A stretch of 25,288 nt of DNA, taken from Paracoccaceae bacterium (GTDB taxonomy: Bacteria > Pseudomonadota > Alphaproteobacteria > Rhodobacterales > Rhodobacteraceae). Positions 1 through 7,553 of the stretch are shown in pieces. Positions within the stretch are counted from its first letter, which is position 1. Each line of letters starts with the position of its first letter. The translations under genes were made by a program, and so were the position numbers. The notes below the pieces were generated by a model, which saw only the letters and a program-made list of their open reading frames with translations, ran no database searches and was not told the DNA's origin. Where the stretch lies: assembly GCA_003561595.1 (NCBI GenBank), contig PWWF01000084.1:1-25288 (forward strand). The letters are read 5' to 3'.

Positions 1-613
1 AGATGCCGCGCCAATGGCGCAGCGTATCGGCCCAGGTCCGGGGCAAGGCGCGCAGGGTGGCCGTGTCGATCACCAATGCGCGCCAGTCGGGCATCGGCGG
101 GGCAAGGTCCGGCAGCGCGGTGATCGCGAATATTTCCAGCGGCGTGCGCTCGGCCAGCCGCATATAGGCGCGTGCGCCGGGGTCAGTGACGATCAACCGC
201 CCGCGCAGGTCGGCCAGTTCGCGCATCGGTTCGAGCGTGAATTGCGCGCGGGTCCCGATGCCGCGCGGAGCAAAGCCGCTCGGATCGGCAAAATGCGCGA
301 ACATGGCCTGCATCGCAGGGTCCGCGTCGAACTCAGCCGCGTTGCGCTCTTGCCAGCCCGCTTGCCGGTAAAGCCCGACAAACCCCAGACTGCCATCGCC
401 GCGCGTGATGAAAGACGCCATGATATCGCGGGCTTTCAGCGTGGCCTCGGCCTGCCGGGAATGCGTGCTCTGATAGGTCTCGAACTCCGGGGCCTGTGCC
501 TCGGCGAGGGTCATCAGCGTCAGCCGGTCGCGGGCATCCCCGGGTTTGTGCAGACATAGCGCAACGCGGCGGGCATCTATACCAAGGCCATCCAGCAAGG
601 TCTGGAACTGCAT
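1..613 (-). CDS. GIY-YIG nuclease family-like protein, partial (3' end beyond window)
   Basis: An uninterrupted minus-strand frame begins with ATG at 613 and stays open to base 1 (204 codons), so the C-terminus lies outside the window. It starts 4 nt after the ruvA stop, with the ruvA tail (AAAGGGTAG) able to serve as ribosome binding site, so it is probably co-transcribed with ruvCA. The N-terminus reads MQFQTLLDGLGIDARRVALC and the last visible residues are TWADTLRHWRGI. From memory this resembles a proteobacterial family in which a long N-terminal region precedes a GIY-YIG nuclease domain, and the terminal RGI would be the start of the GIY motif. That assignment rests on recall of the family, and the catalytic part cannot be seen here. 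The reading frame is well supported; the function is only a suggestion. Confidence 0.6.
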   Translation of the reverse strand, partial: MQFQTLLDGLGIDARRVALCLHKPGDARDRLTLMTLAEAQAPEFETYQSTHSRQAEATLKARDIMASFITRGDGSLGFVGLYRQAGWQERNAAEFDADPAMQAMFAHFADPSGFAPRGIGTRAQFTLEPMRELADLRGRLIVTDPGARAYMRLAERTPLEIFAITALPDLAPPMPDWRALVIDTATLRALPRTWADTLRHWRGI

Positions 614-617
614 GGCC

Positions 618-1289
618 CTACCCTTTCGGTGCCAGCAGCCGCAAGGCGGCGCGGATCAGGGCGGGGGTGTCGGCCTCGGGCGCGTTTGCCTGCGCCTCGG
701 CCACTGCGCGGGCGGCGTCCGCTGGGGCATAGCCCAGATTGCCCAGCGCCGACATCGCCTCTGGCACGGCCTGCGCGGCGGCGGGTGCCTCTGCCGGGGC
801 GGCGGTGCCCGCTTTGGGCGCGGGCAGTGGGGCCTCGGGCACCTCCTGGCGCGCGGTGGCGGGTGCGCCGCTTTGCACCCCCATCAGCGCGGGGGCCTTG
901 TCCTTCAATTCATTGGCGATGCGCTGCGCCAGCTTCGGTCCGACGCCGGGGGCCTTGCGCAGCGCGCTGCTGTCGCCCAGCGCGATGGCGCGCGACACGC
1001 CCTCTGGCCCCAGCGCGCCCAGAATCGCCAGCGACGCCTTGGCCCCCACCCCCTGAACCGAGGTCAGCACGCGATGCCATTCCTTTTCCAAGAGCGTCGG
1101 AAAGCCGAAAAGCTGCAGCAGATCCTCGCGCACCACAAGGTCCGTATAAAGCGCCGCCACCTCGCCCGGGCCGGGCAGCGCCATCAGCGTGCGGTCCGAG
1201 ACATAGACGATATACCCCACCCCGCGCACATCCAGCAGCACATGATCCTCGCTGCGCATGTCGATCACGCCGGTCAGCTTGCCGATCAT
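618..1289 (-). CDS. ruvA: Holliday junction branch migration complex subunit RuvA
   Basis: RuvA binds four-way Holliday junctions as a tetramer and loads the RuvB motor for branch migration during recombinational repair. The 223-residue protein starts [20 protein letters not shown], the usual N-terminal OB-fold sequence. Two helix-hairpin-helix DNA-contact motifs are visible ([10 protein letters not shown] and [17 protein letters not shown]). An Ala/Pro-rich flexible linker (about residues 140-175) follows, then the small C-terminal RuvB-binding domain ending [13 protein letters not shown]. The linker makes it slightly longer than the 203-residue E. coli protein. Its ATG overlaps the ruvC stop by 4 nt (ATGA), which indicates translational coupling. 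The usual partner ruvB is not the next gene. Confidence 0.97.
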   Translation of the reverse strand: MIGKLTGVIDMRSEDHVLLDVRGVGYIVYVSDRTLMALPGPGEVAALYTDLVVREDLLQLFGFPTLLEKEWHRVLTSVQGVGAKASLAILGALGPEGVSRAIALGDSSALRKAPGVGPKLAQRIANELKDKAPALMGVQSGAPATARQEVPEAPLPAPKAGTAAPAEAPAAAQAVPEAMSALGNLGYAPADAARAVAEAQANAPEADTPALIRAALRLLAPKG

Positions 1290-1789
1290 CGCCCGCCCCC
1301 CGCCAGCGCCATGGAGCGCGCCGTCTGGCAGTGGAACGCGTGACAGATGGCGATGGCCAGCGCATCGGCGGCGTCGGGCCCGGCAATCGTGACGCCGGGC
1401 AGTTGCATCCGCACCATGTGATCGACCTGTTCCTTGGCGGCCTTGCCCACACCCACCACGGCCTTTTTCACCGCATTGGGGGCGTATTCGCCCACGTCCA
1501 GCCCGGCCTGCGCGGGCACAAGCAACGCGATCCCGCGCGCCGATCCCAGCTTCAGCGTGGCGACCGCATCCTTGTTCACAAAAGTCTGTTCCACGGCCGA
1601 GGTCTGCGGCGCGTATTGCGTGATCACACGGGTCAACTGGTCGTGCAGATCCAGCAGCCGTGCGGCCAGCGTGGCCGAGGGGTCTGACCGGCAGACCCCG
1701 TTGGCGACATGGCGCAGGCGCACGCCTTCGGCCTCGATCACGCCCCAGCCCAGATTCCGCAGCCCCGGGTCAATGCCGATCACACGCAT
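1286..1789 (-). CDS. ruvC: Crossover junction endodeoxyribonuclease RuvC
   Basis: RuvC is the dimeric resolvase that nicks Holliday junctions. The 167-residue product has the RNase H-like fold with all four metal-binding acidic residues: D7 (MRVIGIDPG), E67 (SAVEQTF), D139 and D142 (GPDAADALA). The frame is open further upstream, to 1834, but the start at 1789 is chosen because MRVIGIDPG is the normal RuvC N-terminus and an AGGAG lies 6 nt before this ATG. The stop overlaps the start of ruvA. No promoter stands out in the short GC-rich leader between this gene and the AT-richer DUF1127 upstream region. Confidence 0.97.
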   Translation of the reverse strand: MRVIGIDPGLRNLGWGVIEAEGVRLRHVANGVCRSDPSATLAARLLDLHDQLTRVITQYAPQTSAVEQTFVNKDAVATLKLGSARGIALLVPAQAGLDVGEYAPNAVKKAVVGVGKAAKEQVDHMVRMQLPGVTIAGPDAADALAIAICHAFHCQTARSMALAGGGR

Positions 1790-1894
1790 GGGCGCTCCTG
1801 CCTGATATTTCCTGCTCGGCCCCAGCGATAGCACGAAAAGCGAACATCTGCCAAGGCCCTGTCTGCGGTGCCCCAGCCTCAGCCATGCTGCAGG

Positions 1895-1979
1895 CGCATA
1901 ATGGCTTTGCGTTTTATCATTCTACTCCTGCACAGATTTTATGCGTATCTGAGGGGCATCCGCATAACACATATGCGGA
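1895..1979. promoter_or_regulatory. Cluster of TATGCG/CGCATA elements upstream of the DUF1127 gene
   Basis: This AT-richer stretch between ruvC and the DUF1127 gene contains four copies of the hexamer TATGCG or its complement: 1895-1900 (CGCATA), 1940-1945 (TATGCG), 1961-1966 (CGCATA) and 1972-1977 (TATGCG). The last two form a perfect 8-bp inverted repeat, TCCGCATA-ACACA-TATGCGGA, at 1959-1979, ending 29 nt before the chosen start codon. A smaller inverted repeat, CAGAT-N9-ATCTG, at 1933-1951 surrounds the second copy. The layout suits an operator or activator site, or a 5' UTR hairpin if transcription starts upstream. No convincing -35/-10 pair was identified. Confidence 0.45.
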
Positions 1980-2008
1980 ATGAAAACACTATCCCGATGG
2001 AGACCAAA

Positions 2009-2218
2009 ATGACCTTCTACGCACAAAGCCGTATTCATACGGAGCAGGTGCTTGCCGGTTTCCAGGGCCTGTCGCTTGGCGCCTTGTTCGCCACCCTCAA
2101 GACCTGGAATGACGAGCGTATCACCCGCCGCGAACTCAGCGCGCTGACCGACCGCGAACTGTCCGATATCGGACTGCGCCGCTCGGATATCGACGCTGTC
2201 GCAAGGGGCCAGTTCTGA
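2009..2218 (+). CDS. DUF1127 domain-containing small protein
   Basis: A 69-residue protein whose C-terminal half (TWNDERITRRELSALTDREL followed by SDIGLRRSDIDAVARG) is a clear DUF1127 domain: an Arg-rich helix, then L-x-x-L-x-D-x-x-L-x-D-I-G-L. Small DUF1127 proteins are abundant in alphaproteobacteria; some, such as CcaF1 of Rhodobacter sphaeroides, bind RNA and act in sRNA maturation and stress responses. The frame is open from 1868, but the ATG at 2009 is preferred because GGAG (1999-2002) lies 6 nt upstream; the in-frame ATG at 1997 overlaps that site. It is a single-gene unit with its own upstream palindrome and a strong terminator. The target of this copy cannot be read from sequence. 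Confidence 0.88.
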   Translation: MTFYAQSRIHTEQVLAGFQGLSLGALFATLKTWNDERITRRELSALTDRELSDIGLRRSDIDAVARGQF

Positions 2219-2237
2219 CCGCGACCGCAGGTCGCGG
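2219..2237 (+). other. Hairpin immediately after the DUF1127 stop codon
   Basis: CCGCGACC-GCA-GGTCGCGG is a perfect 8-bp stem with a 3-nt loop directly adjoining the TGA of the DUF1127 gene. It has no U-tract and stands 29 nt before the likely terminator, so it may protect the short mRNA's 3' end. Confidence 0.5.
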
Positions 2238-2266
2238 CCTACGCGCCGCCAGTACTGTCACGCATC

Positions 2267-2297
2267 AAAGCCGCCCGTCCGGGCGGCTTTTCGTTTC
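2267..2297 (+). terminator. Rho-independent terminator of the DUF1127 gene
   Basis: AAAGCCGCCCG (2267-2277) pairs with CGGGCGGCTTT (2280-2290) and is followed by TTTTCGTTT on the plus strand, the classic G/C stem plus U-tract. The complementary strand has only CTTT after the stem, so it could also stop the minus-strand gene ending at 2310, but less well. Confidence 0.85.
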
Positions 2298-2309
2298 TGG
2301 TGTTTTGGG

Positions 2310-2690
2310 TCAGGCGTCCGGGGCTTCGGGCACGGCAGAGATGGATGTGGCGACGCTGCCCTCCTCGGTCAGGAACGGGCGCAGCAATGCGGCAATCTCG
2401 CTCGAGACCGGATCGGGCATCAGCACGGACTGTATCAGCGAGCCGTCCTCCTGCACGGGCATGACGGGCGCCACGATCTGCGCATAGCCGCCCGGACCGT
2501 GCATCGCGATCATGAAGCTCTTGGTCAGCACCAGCATGACCGCAACCGCGATGACAGCCCCCAGCACCGCGCGCATCTGCTGCCACCGCCTTTCGCGACG
2601 CGCCTTGCGGATACGGGGGTCATTTTGCAGATGACGCAGGCAGACCTCATTGCGTCGTTGGTCAAATGCGGCTTTCTGATCCGGGGTCAT
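2310..2690 (-). CDS. Hypothetical single-pass membrane protein
   Basis: A 126-residue protein that I do not recognise. Residues 1-40 are hydrophilic with a strongly basic patch (R26 to R35). One hydrophobic segment follows at about residues 41-62 (AVLGAVIAVAVMLVLTKSFM), then about 60 mostly uncharged to acidic residues. By the positive-inside rule the N-terminus is cytoplasmic and the C-terminal part periplasmic. A GAGG stands 6 nt before the ATG. It lies 106 nt downstream of prmA on the same strand and just before the terminator region it shares with the converging DUF1127 gene. GC-rich third positions agree with its neighbours, which supports a real gene. No enzymatic motif is visible. Confidence 0.7.
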   Translation of the reverse strand: MTPDQKAAFDQRRNEVCLRHLQNDPRIRKARRERRWQQMRAVLGAVIAVAVMLVLTKSFMIAMHGPGGYAQIVAPVMPVQEDGSLIQSVLMPDPVSSEIAALLRPFLTEEGSVATSISAVPEAPDA

Positions 2691-2796
2691 GACATGGCCT
2701 CGATTGCTGCGCGGGGCATGGCCCGCAACCTATCCAGACAGTCAGTTAGCGCGCAAAGGCGGCGGAAATTTGGCGCAAGCGGGCTGAAAACATGCC

Positions 2797-3672
2797 TCAC
2801 CCCGCAGGTTTGCGCAGTGTAAGCGTGGCCCAGTCACCGATATCCTCGCGCTGTTGCAGCACAAAACCCTGTTCGCGATAGGCGACCAGCACCGTCTCGG
2901 CCTGTTCGCACAGCAACCCCGACAGGATGACATGCGCCCCCTCGTCCGTCACACGCGCCATATCGGGAGCAAGTTCGATCAGCGGGCCCATCAGGATATT
3001 GGCAAAGACCAGATCATACGGGGCCGCCGCCTGCAATTCCGGGTGGTCGAAGCCCGTGGCCTCCAGACATTGGACGCGGTCGCTCAGGTCATTGGCGGCC
3101 AGATTGGCACGCGCCACATCAACCGCGATGGCATCAATATCGCTGGCCCGCATCAGCCCCGGCCAGATGCGCGCCGCCGCCATCGCCAGCACCGCGGTGC
3201 CACAGCCGATATCGACCACATTGCGCCCGCGAAACCCGTCCGTATCCAACCGGTCCAGCGCGCGCAGACAGCCCAGCGTGGTGCCGTGATGGCCGGTGCC
3301 AAAGGCCATGGCCGCCTCGATCAGCAGGCCGACGCGCCCCTCGGGCAGCTTGTCGGCATCATGGCTGCCATAGACAAAGAAGCGCCCGGCCTCGACCGGG
3401 GCCAGATCGCGGCGCACCTTGGCCACCCAGTCAATCTCTGGCAGTTCCGACAAGACGAAGGGGCGCGCATCAAAGGCACGCGCCAGAATCTCCAGGGCAA
3501 TCGCATCGGGGGGGTCGGTGAAATACCCGCCCACTTCCCACAGGCCAGAGCCGTCTTCCAGCTCGAACACACCCACCCCCATCGGCTCGGGCTCCATGTT
3601 CTCCATGGCGTCCGAGAGCGCATAAGCCGCCTCTTCCGAGGACAGCTTGGTCAATGCGGTGAAAGTGGTCAT
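2797..3672 (-). CDS. prmA: Ribosomal protein L11 methyltransferase PrmA
   Basis: PrmA uses S-adenosylmethionine to trimethylate ribosomal protein L11. The 291-residue product has the L11-recognition N-terminal domain (about 1-100), then a Rossmann-type methyltransferase domain. Visible motifs are AFGTGHHGTT (the PrmA substrate-side signature), VVDIGCGTAVLAMAAA (SAM-binding motif I), ASDIDAIAV (acidic loop of motif II) and DLVFANILMGPL (the NIL motif corresponding to N-[IL]-[IL]). The open frame extends to 3732; the start at 3672 (MTTFTALTKL) matches the expected N-terminus, with a weak AGG 8 nt upstream. It lies downstream of msrA on the same strand, separated by 181 nt that hold a large inverted repeat. 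Confidence 0.95.
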   Translation of the reverse strand: MTTFTALTKLSSEEAAYALSDAMENMEPEPMGVGVFELEDGSGLWEVGGYFTDPPDAIALEILARAFDARPFVLSELPEIDWVAKVRRDLAPVEAGRFFVYGSHDADKLPEGRVGLLIEAAMAFGTGHHGTTLGCLRALDRLDTDGFRGRNVVDIGCGTAVLAMAAARIWPGLMRASDIDAIAVDVARANLAANDLSDRVQCLEATGFDHPELQAAAPYDLVFANILMGPLIELAPDMARVTDEGAHVILSGLLCEQAETVLVAYREQGFVLQQREDIGDWATLTLRKPAG

Positions 3673-3757
3673 GCGCGCGCCTGTATGAACGGGGGTTTCG
3701 GTCCCGATAGCGGCCCGCCCCACCGGGGTCAAGCACCCCAGCCTTTCCCAGCATATT

Positions 3758-3832
3758 GCGCGGCCCGGCCCCTGCGGGGCCGCGCGCGGGTGGGTGGGTG
3801 GGGCGTGCGGTCGCGCAGGGGCCGGGCCGCGC
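3758..3832. repeat. 19-bp perfect inverted repeat enclosing a G-quadruplex motif
   Basis: The left arm at 3758-3776 (GCGCGGCCCGGCCCCTGCG) is the exact reverse complement of the right arm at 3814-3832. The 37-nt loop contains GGGTGGGTGGGTGGGG at 3788-3803 on the plus strand, a textbook parallel quadruplex sequence with single-T loops. The left arm can alternatively fold locally as CGGCCCC-TGC-GGGGCCG (3766-3782). The element is in the intergenic region between msrA and prmA, both minus strand, so the quadruplex strand would be the template strand for their transcription. No U-tract follows the arms on either strand, so it is not a standard intrinsic terminator. Confidence 0.85.
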
Positions 3833-3853
3833 GCACAGTCCCTGACCCGGTGC

Positions 3854-4510
3854 TCAGGTCGTCAGGCCCACGGGGCAGGTCACGCCGGTTCCGCCGATCC
3901 CGCAATAGCCCTGCGGGTTCTTGTGCAGATATTGCTGGTGATATCCTTCAGCGAAATAGTAATCCGGCGCTGCGACAATTTCAGTCGTGATCGCCCCATA
4001 ACCCGACGCCACCAGACGCTCGGCATAAAGCTGGCGGCTCGCCTCTGCCGCATCCTGCTGCGCGGGCGATGTGGTATAGATGCCAGAGCGGTATTGCGTG
4101 CCGCGATCATTGCCCTGCCGCATGCCCTGCGTCGGGTCATGCCCTTCCCAGAAATGGCGCAGCAGATCGTCGAAGCTCACCTGTGCCGGATCAAAGATCA
4201 CGCGCACCACCTCATTATGGCCGGTCTGCCCGCTGCAGACTTCCTCATAAGTCGGATTGGGCGTGAACCCGCCCGCATAGCCCACGGATGTCAGCCACAC
4301 GCCGGGGATCTGCCAGAAAATCCGCTCCACCCCCCAGAAGCACCCCATGCCGAAGATCACCTCTTCCATGCCCTCGGGCACGGGCGATTTCAGCGGGCGG
4401 CCGGAAATCGCGTGCGCGCTTGCCGTGGGGATCGGATCAGACCGTCCGGGCAGGGCCGCGTCAGGGGTGATCATGCGGGTCTTGTCAGTGCCAAGGGTGA
4501 ATCCGAACAT
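3854..4510 (-). CDS. msrA: Peptide-methionine (S)-S-oxide reductase MsrA
   Basis: MsrA reduces the S-diastereomer of methionine sulfoxide in proteins and free methionine, using thioredoxin. The 218-residue product carries the catalytic motif GMGCFWGVE (C57) and two resolving cysteines near the C-terminus (C203 in GYCGIGG and C212 in GVTCPVG), the same layout as the three-cysteine E. coli enzyme. The family motif [20 protein letters not shown] is present. The start at 4510 is chosen because AGGAG lies 8 nt upstream and MFGFTLG matches the family's N-terminus; the frame is open to 4564. It lies 58 nt after the priA stop on the same strand, so co-transcription with priA is possible. Confidence 0.95.
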   Translation of the reverse strand: MFGFTLGTDKTRMITPDAALPGRSDPIPTASAHAISGRPLKSPVPEGMEEVIFGMGCFWGVERIFWQIPGVWLTSVGYAGGFTPNPTYEEVCSGQTGHNEVVRVIFDPAQVSFDDLLRHFWEGHDPTQGMRQGNDRGTQYRSGIYTTSPAQQDAAEASRQLYAERLVASGYGAITTEIVAAPDYYFAEGYHQQYLHKNPQGYCGIGGTGVTCPVGLTT

Positions 4511-4568
4511 GGGCGCATCTCCTGTCTGTTGGGTCATACATAAACCCCGCAGCGCGTGCTGCAACGGG

Positions 4569-6791
4569 TCAGAAGAAACTCTGCGGGTCGATATCGACCG
4601 CCAGCCGCAGATCGCGGGTCAGCTTGTGGGGTGCCAGCCAGTCGGCCAGCGCGGCCTGCAACGGCGCGCCGCGCGGCGCCTTGACCAGCAACCGCACCCT
4701 GTGTCGCCCGCGAATACGCGCGATGGGCGCGGGCGCGGGGCCATAAACCTGCGCCCCGATCCGGCGCAGGGGGGTGTCCGCCTGCGCAAGCCGCTGGCCC
4801 AGTGCGAAACAGGCCTCCATCTCGGTGCCCGACAGGATGATCCCCGCCAGCCGCCCATGCGGCGGCATGCCCAGCGCTTCGCGCTGCGCCGATTCGCTGC
4901 GCCAGAAATCCTCCTCAGCGCCCGACAGGATCGCGCGGATCACGGCATGTTCGGGCTGACTGGTCTGCACCAGCGCCAGCCCCGGCCGCTTGGCCCGCCC
5001 TGCCCGGCCAGAGACTTGCCGCACAAGCTGAAACACCCGCTCGGCCGCGCGCAGATCGGACCCGGACAGTCCCAGATCGGCGTCGATCACCCCCACCAGC
5101 GTCAGCGCCGGAAAGTTATGCCCCTTGGCCACGATCTGCGTGCCGATGATGATATCAGCCTCGCCAGCCGCTATCGCGCCGATCTGCTCTTTCAGCGCGC
5201 GGGCCGAGGTGAACAGGTCCGAGGACAGCACCGCCACGCGCGCATCGGGCCAGAGGGCGCGCGCCTCTTCCTCCAGCCGCTCGACCCCGGGGCCGACAGG
5301 GGCCAGCCGGTCTTCGGCCCCGCAGGACGGGCAGGCAGTGGGGATGGGCGCAGTCGCCCCGCATTGATGGCAGACCAGCCGCTTCTGAAAGCGATGCTCG
5401 ACCATGCGCGCATCGCAATCGCTGCATTCGATCTGATGCCCGCAGGCCCGGCAGACCGTCAGCGGCGCATAGCCCCGGCGGTTCAGAAACAACAGCGCCT
5501 GTTCCCCCGCCGCGATCCGCTGCGTGACAGCCCGCGCGAGGCTGGGAGAGATCCAGCGGCTGGCGGGCAGATCCTCGGCCCGCAGATCGATGGCGCGCAT
5601 CTCGGGCAGGACGCTTTCACCAAAGCGCGCGGGCAGGTCCAGCCGCGCATATTTGCCCGAGTCCGCATTGGCCCAGCTTTCCAGCGATGGCGTGGCAGAG
5701 GCCAGGATCACCCGCGCGCCTGCGATGGCCGCGCGCAGCACGGCCATGTCGCGGGCGTGATACAGCGACCCTTCTTCCTGCTTGTAGGAACTGTCATGTT
5801 CCTCATCCACCACGATCAGCCCCAGATCGCGAAAGGGCAGGAACAGGGCGGAGCGTGCGCCCACGACAAGCTGCGCATCGCCCTGCCCCAGCATCCGCCA
5901 GCAGCGCCGCCGTTCGGTCTGGGTGACGCCCGAATGCCATTCGGCGGGCCGCGCGCCAAAGCGCGCCTCGACCCGCGCCAGAAATTCCGCGCTCAGCGCG
6001 ATTTCCGGCAGCAGCACCAGCGCCTGCCGACCAGCGGCCAGACAGGTGGCCACGGCTTCCAGATAGACCTCGGTCTTTCCGGACCCGGTCACGCCCTTCA
6101 GGAGCGTCGTCCCGTAGCCGCCCGCGCGCTGGCCCGCGCGCAGCGCGTCTGCGGCGCGCGCCTGATCTTCGGTCAGATCGGGGCCGGGGCGGGGGGCATC
6201 CAGCCGCGGGTAGGGTTGATCGCGCGGCGCGTCACGCGCGACCAATGCGCCCGCGCGCTCCAGCCCCTGGACGACCGACGCGCTGACGCAAGCGGCCTGG
6301 GCCAGTTCGCCGGGTGCCAACCCGGCGCCCCCGAAAGCGTCAAACACCGCCAGCACCCGCGCGCGCGCCTCGGTCATGCGCGCAGGCGCGCCTTCGCCCC
6401 GGAACAGCAGCTTGCGCATCCCCGCCCCCTGCCCCAGCCCCGGCACGCGGGTCGCCAGTCGCAGCATCGCGGGCAGCGGCGTCATCGTGTAGTCTGCCGC
6501 GCGGATCAGGAAATCGCGCATTTCGCTGCGCATGGGCGCGGCATCCAGCACGCGGTGCACGCTGCGCAGCCGCGCCACCGGGAAGTCACCACCAGGTGGC
6601 CCCCAGACCACGCCCAGGACCCGACGCGGGCCCAGCGGCACCTCGACAAAGGCGCCGGTCCAGACCCCGCCTTCAGGGGCAAGATAGTCCAGAACCCGGT
6701 CAAGCGGCTCGGTCGTCAGCACGCCGCAGGGGGTGCCGGCATCATGGAATTCGGGCAGCATCTCGGGTATCGGGGCTTTCGCGACAGGCAT
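4569..6791 (-). CDS. priA: Primosomal replication helicase PriA
   Basis: PriA recognises stalled forks and D-loops and reloads the replicative helicase. The 740-residue product has the 3'-DNA-binding N-terminal domain (about 1-105, [18 protein letters not shown]), Walker A at 233-240 (GVTGSGKT), the DEEHD motif at 329-333, and the inserted zinc domain with eight cysteines (C447, C450, C456, C459, C474, C477, C487, C490). The helicase C domain contains [14 protein letters not shown] and [13 protein letters not shown]. The start at 6791 ([11 protein letters not shown]) gives a normal length, but no clear Shine-Dalgarno precedes it. The frame stays open for another 1.6 kb upstream only because of GC-rich codon bias. 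It diverges from the aldolase gene across 51 nt. Confidence 0.96.
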   Translation of the reverse strand: MPVAKAPIPEMLPEFHDAGTPCGVLTTEPLDRVLDYLAPEGGVWTGAFVEVPLGPRRVLGVVWGPPGGDFPVARLRSVHRVLDAAPMRSEMRDFLIRAADYTMTPLPAMLRLATRVPGLGQGAGMRKLLFRGEGAPARMTEARARVLAVFDAFGGAGLAPGELAQAACVSASVVQGLERAGALVARDAPRDQPYPRLDAPRPGPDLTEDQARAADALRAGQRAGGYGTTLLKGVTGSGKTEVYLEAVATCLAAGRQALVLLPEIALSAEFLARVEARFGARPAEWHSGVTQTERRRCWRMLGQGDAQLVVGARSALFLPFRDLGLIVVDEEHDSSYKQEEGSLYHARDMAVLRAAIAGARVILASATPSLESWANADSGKYARLDLPARFGESVLPEMRAIDLRAEDLPASRWISPSLARAVTQRIAAGEQALLFLNRRGYAPLTVCRACGHQIECSDCDARMVEHRFQKRLVCHQCGATAPIPTACPSCGAEDRLAPVGPGVERLEEEARALWPDARVAVLSSDLFTSARALKEQIGAIAAGEADIIIGTQIVAKGHNFPALTLVGVIDADLGLSGSDLRAAERVFQLVRQVSGRAGRAKRPGLALVQTSQPEHAVIRAILSGAEEDFWRSESAQREALGMPPHGRLAGIILSGTEMEACFALGQRLAQADTPLRRIGAQVYGPAPAPIARIRGRHRVRLLVKAPRGAPLQAALADWLAPHKLTRDLRLAVDIDPQSFF

Positions 6792-6842
6792 GCATCCGGT
6801 ATGACGCGCGCAACAAGGGGCTTCAAGCCAAAGGGGAGCGCC

Positions 6843-7496
6843 ATGAAATTCTTTGTCGACAGCGCCTATGTCGCCGCCATCCGCGAATTGACCGAACTGG
6901 GGCTGGTGGATGGGGTGACGACCAACCCCTCGCTGATCCTGAAATCCGGGCGTGACATCATGGATGTCACGGCAGAGATCTGCGCGCTGGTCGGTGGCCC
7001 CGTCTCGGCCGAGGTGGTGGCGCTGGAGGCCGACGCGATGATCGCCGAGGGGCGCAAGCTGGCCGGGATCGCGCCCAATATCGCCGTCAAGCTGCCCCTG
7101 ACATGGGAGGGGCTGAAAGCCTGCAAGGTGCTGTCGGGAGAGGGCAGGATGGTCAATGTGACCTTGTGCTTTTCCGCCCCGCAGGCGCTGCTGGCCGCCA
7201 AGGCTGGGGCCAGCTTCATCTCGCCCTTCATCGGCAGGCTGGACGACATGGCAATCGACGGGATCGACCTGATCGCGGATATCCGCACGATCTATGACAA
7301 TTACGGGTTCGAGACGCAGATCCTCGCCGCATCCGTCCGCACGGTCAATCATGTGCTCGAGGTCGCGCGCATCGGGGCCGATATCATGACCGCCCCGCCC
7401 GAGGTCATTCGCAAACTGGCCGTGCACCCGCTGACCGATGCCGGACTGGCACAATTCCTCTCGGACTGGGAAAAAACTGGTCAAAAAATCCTGTAA
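6843..7496 (+). CDS. fsa: Transaldolase / fructose-6-phosphate aldolase family protein
   Basis: A 217-residue protein of the short transaldolase (TalC/FSA) family, class I Schiff-base aldolases of the pentose phosphate pathway. It starts [20 protein letters not shown], and shows D6, the TTNPSL motif (26-31), and the Schiff-base lysine K83 in [21 protein letters not shown] and [12 protein letters not shown] are typical of the family. AGGGGAG lies 6 nt before the ATG. Sequence alone does not separate true transaldolase activity from fructose-6-phosphate aldolase activity; many proteins of this length are annotated as transaldolase. The order priA/fsa/DUF484/xerC is, as I recall it, common in Rhodobacteraceae. 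Confidence 0.93.
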   Translation: MKFFVDSAYVAAIRELTELGLVDGVTTNPSLILKSGRDIMDVTAEICALVGGPVSAEVVALEADAMIAEGRKLAGIAPNIAVKLPLTWEGLKACKVLSGEGRMVNVTLCFSAPQALLAAKAGASFISPFIGRLDDMAIDGIDLIADIRTIYDNYGFETQILAASVRTVNHVLEVARIGADIMTAPPEVIRKLAVHPLTDAGLAQFLSDWEKTGQKIL

Positions 7497-7507
7497 TTTG
7501 CTATACT
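7478..7507 (+). promoter_or_regulatory. Predicted sigma-70-type promoter (extended -10) for DUF484-xerC
   Basis: TGGTCA (7478-7483) is a 4/6 match to the -35 box. After 18 nt comes TATACT (7502-7507), a 5/6 match to the -10 box, preceded by TG at 7499-7500 to give TGCTATACT, an extended -10. The -35 element overlaps the end of the aldolase gene. Transcription would begin near 7514, about 40 nt before the DUF484 start codon. Confidence 0.55.
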
Positions 7508-7553
7508 CCGACCAATAACGGAAAAACCGGGCAGTCAACGGACAGGCAGACAG

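Noticed and set aside
629..1687. Long plus-strand open frames antisense to ruvA and ruvC
   Set aside because: They are Arg/Pro/Ala-rich shadows without ribosome binding sites; the minus-strand frames encode unmistakable RuvA and RuvC.
2219..2297. CcsR-type stress sRNAs downstream of the DUF1127 gene, as in Rhodobacter sphaeroides
   Set aside because: The downstream stretch holds two hairpins but no CCUCCUCCC loop motif, so nothing supports such sRNAs here.
4347..7496. A 1049-codon plus-strand open frame running antisense to priA and in frame into the aldolase gene
   Set aside because: Only the last 217 codons (from 6843) have a ribosome binding site and family similarity. The rest is a shadow caused by GC-rich codon bias in priA, and its translation is rich in Arg, Gln, His and Pro with no domain.
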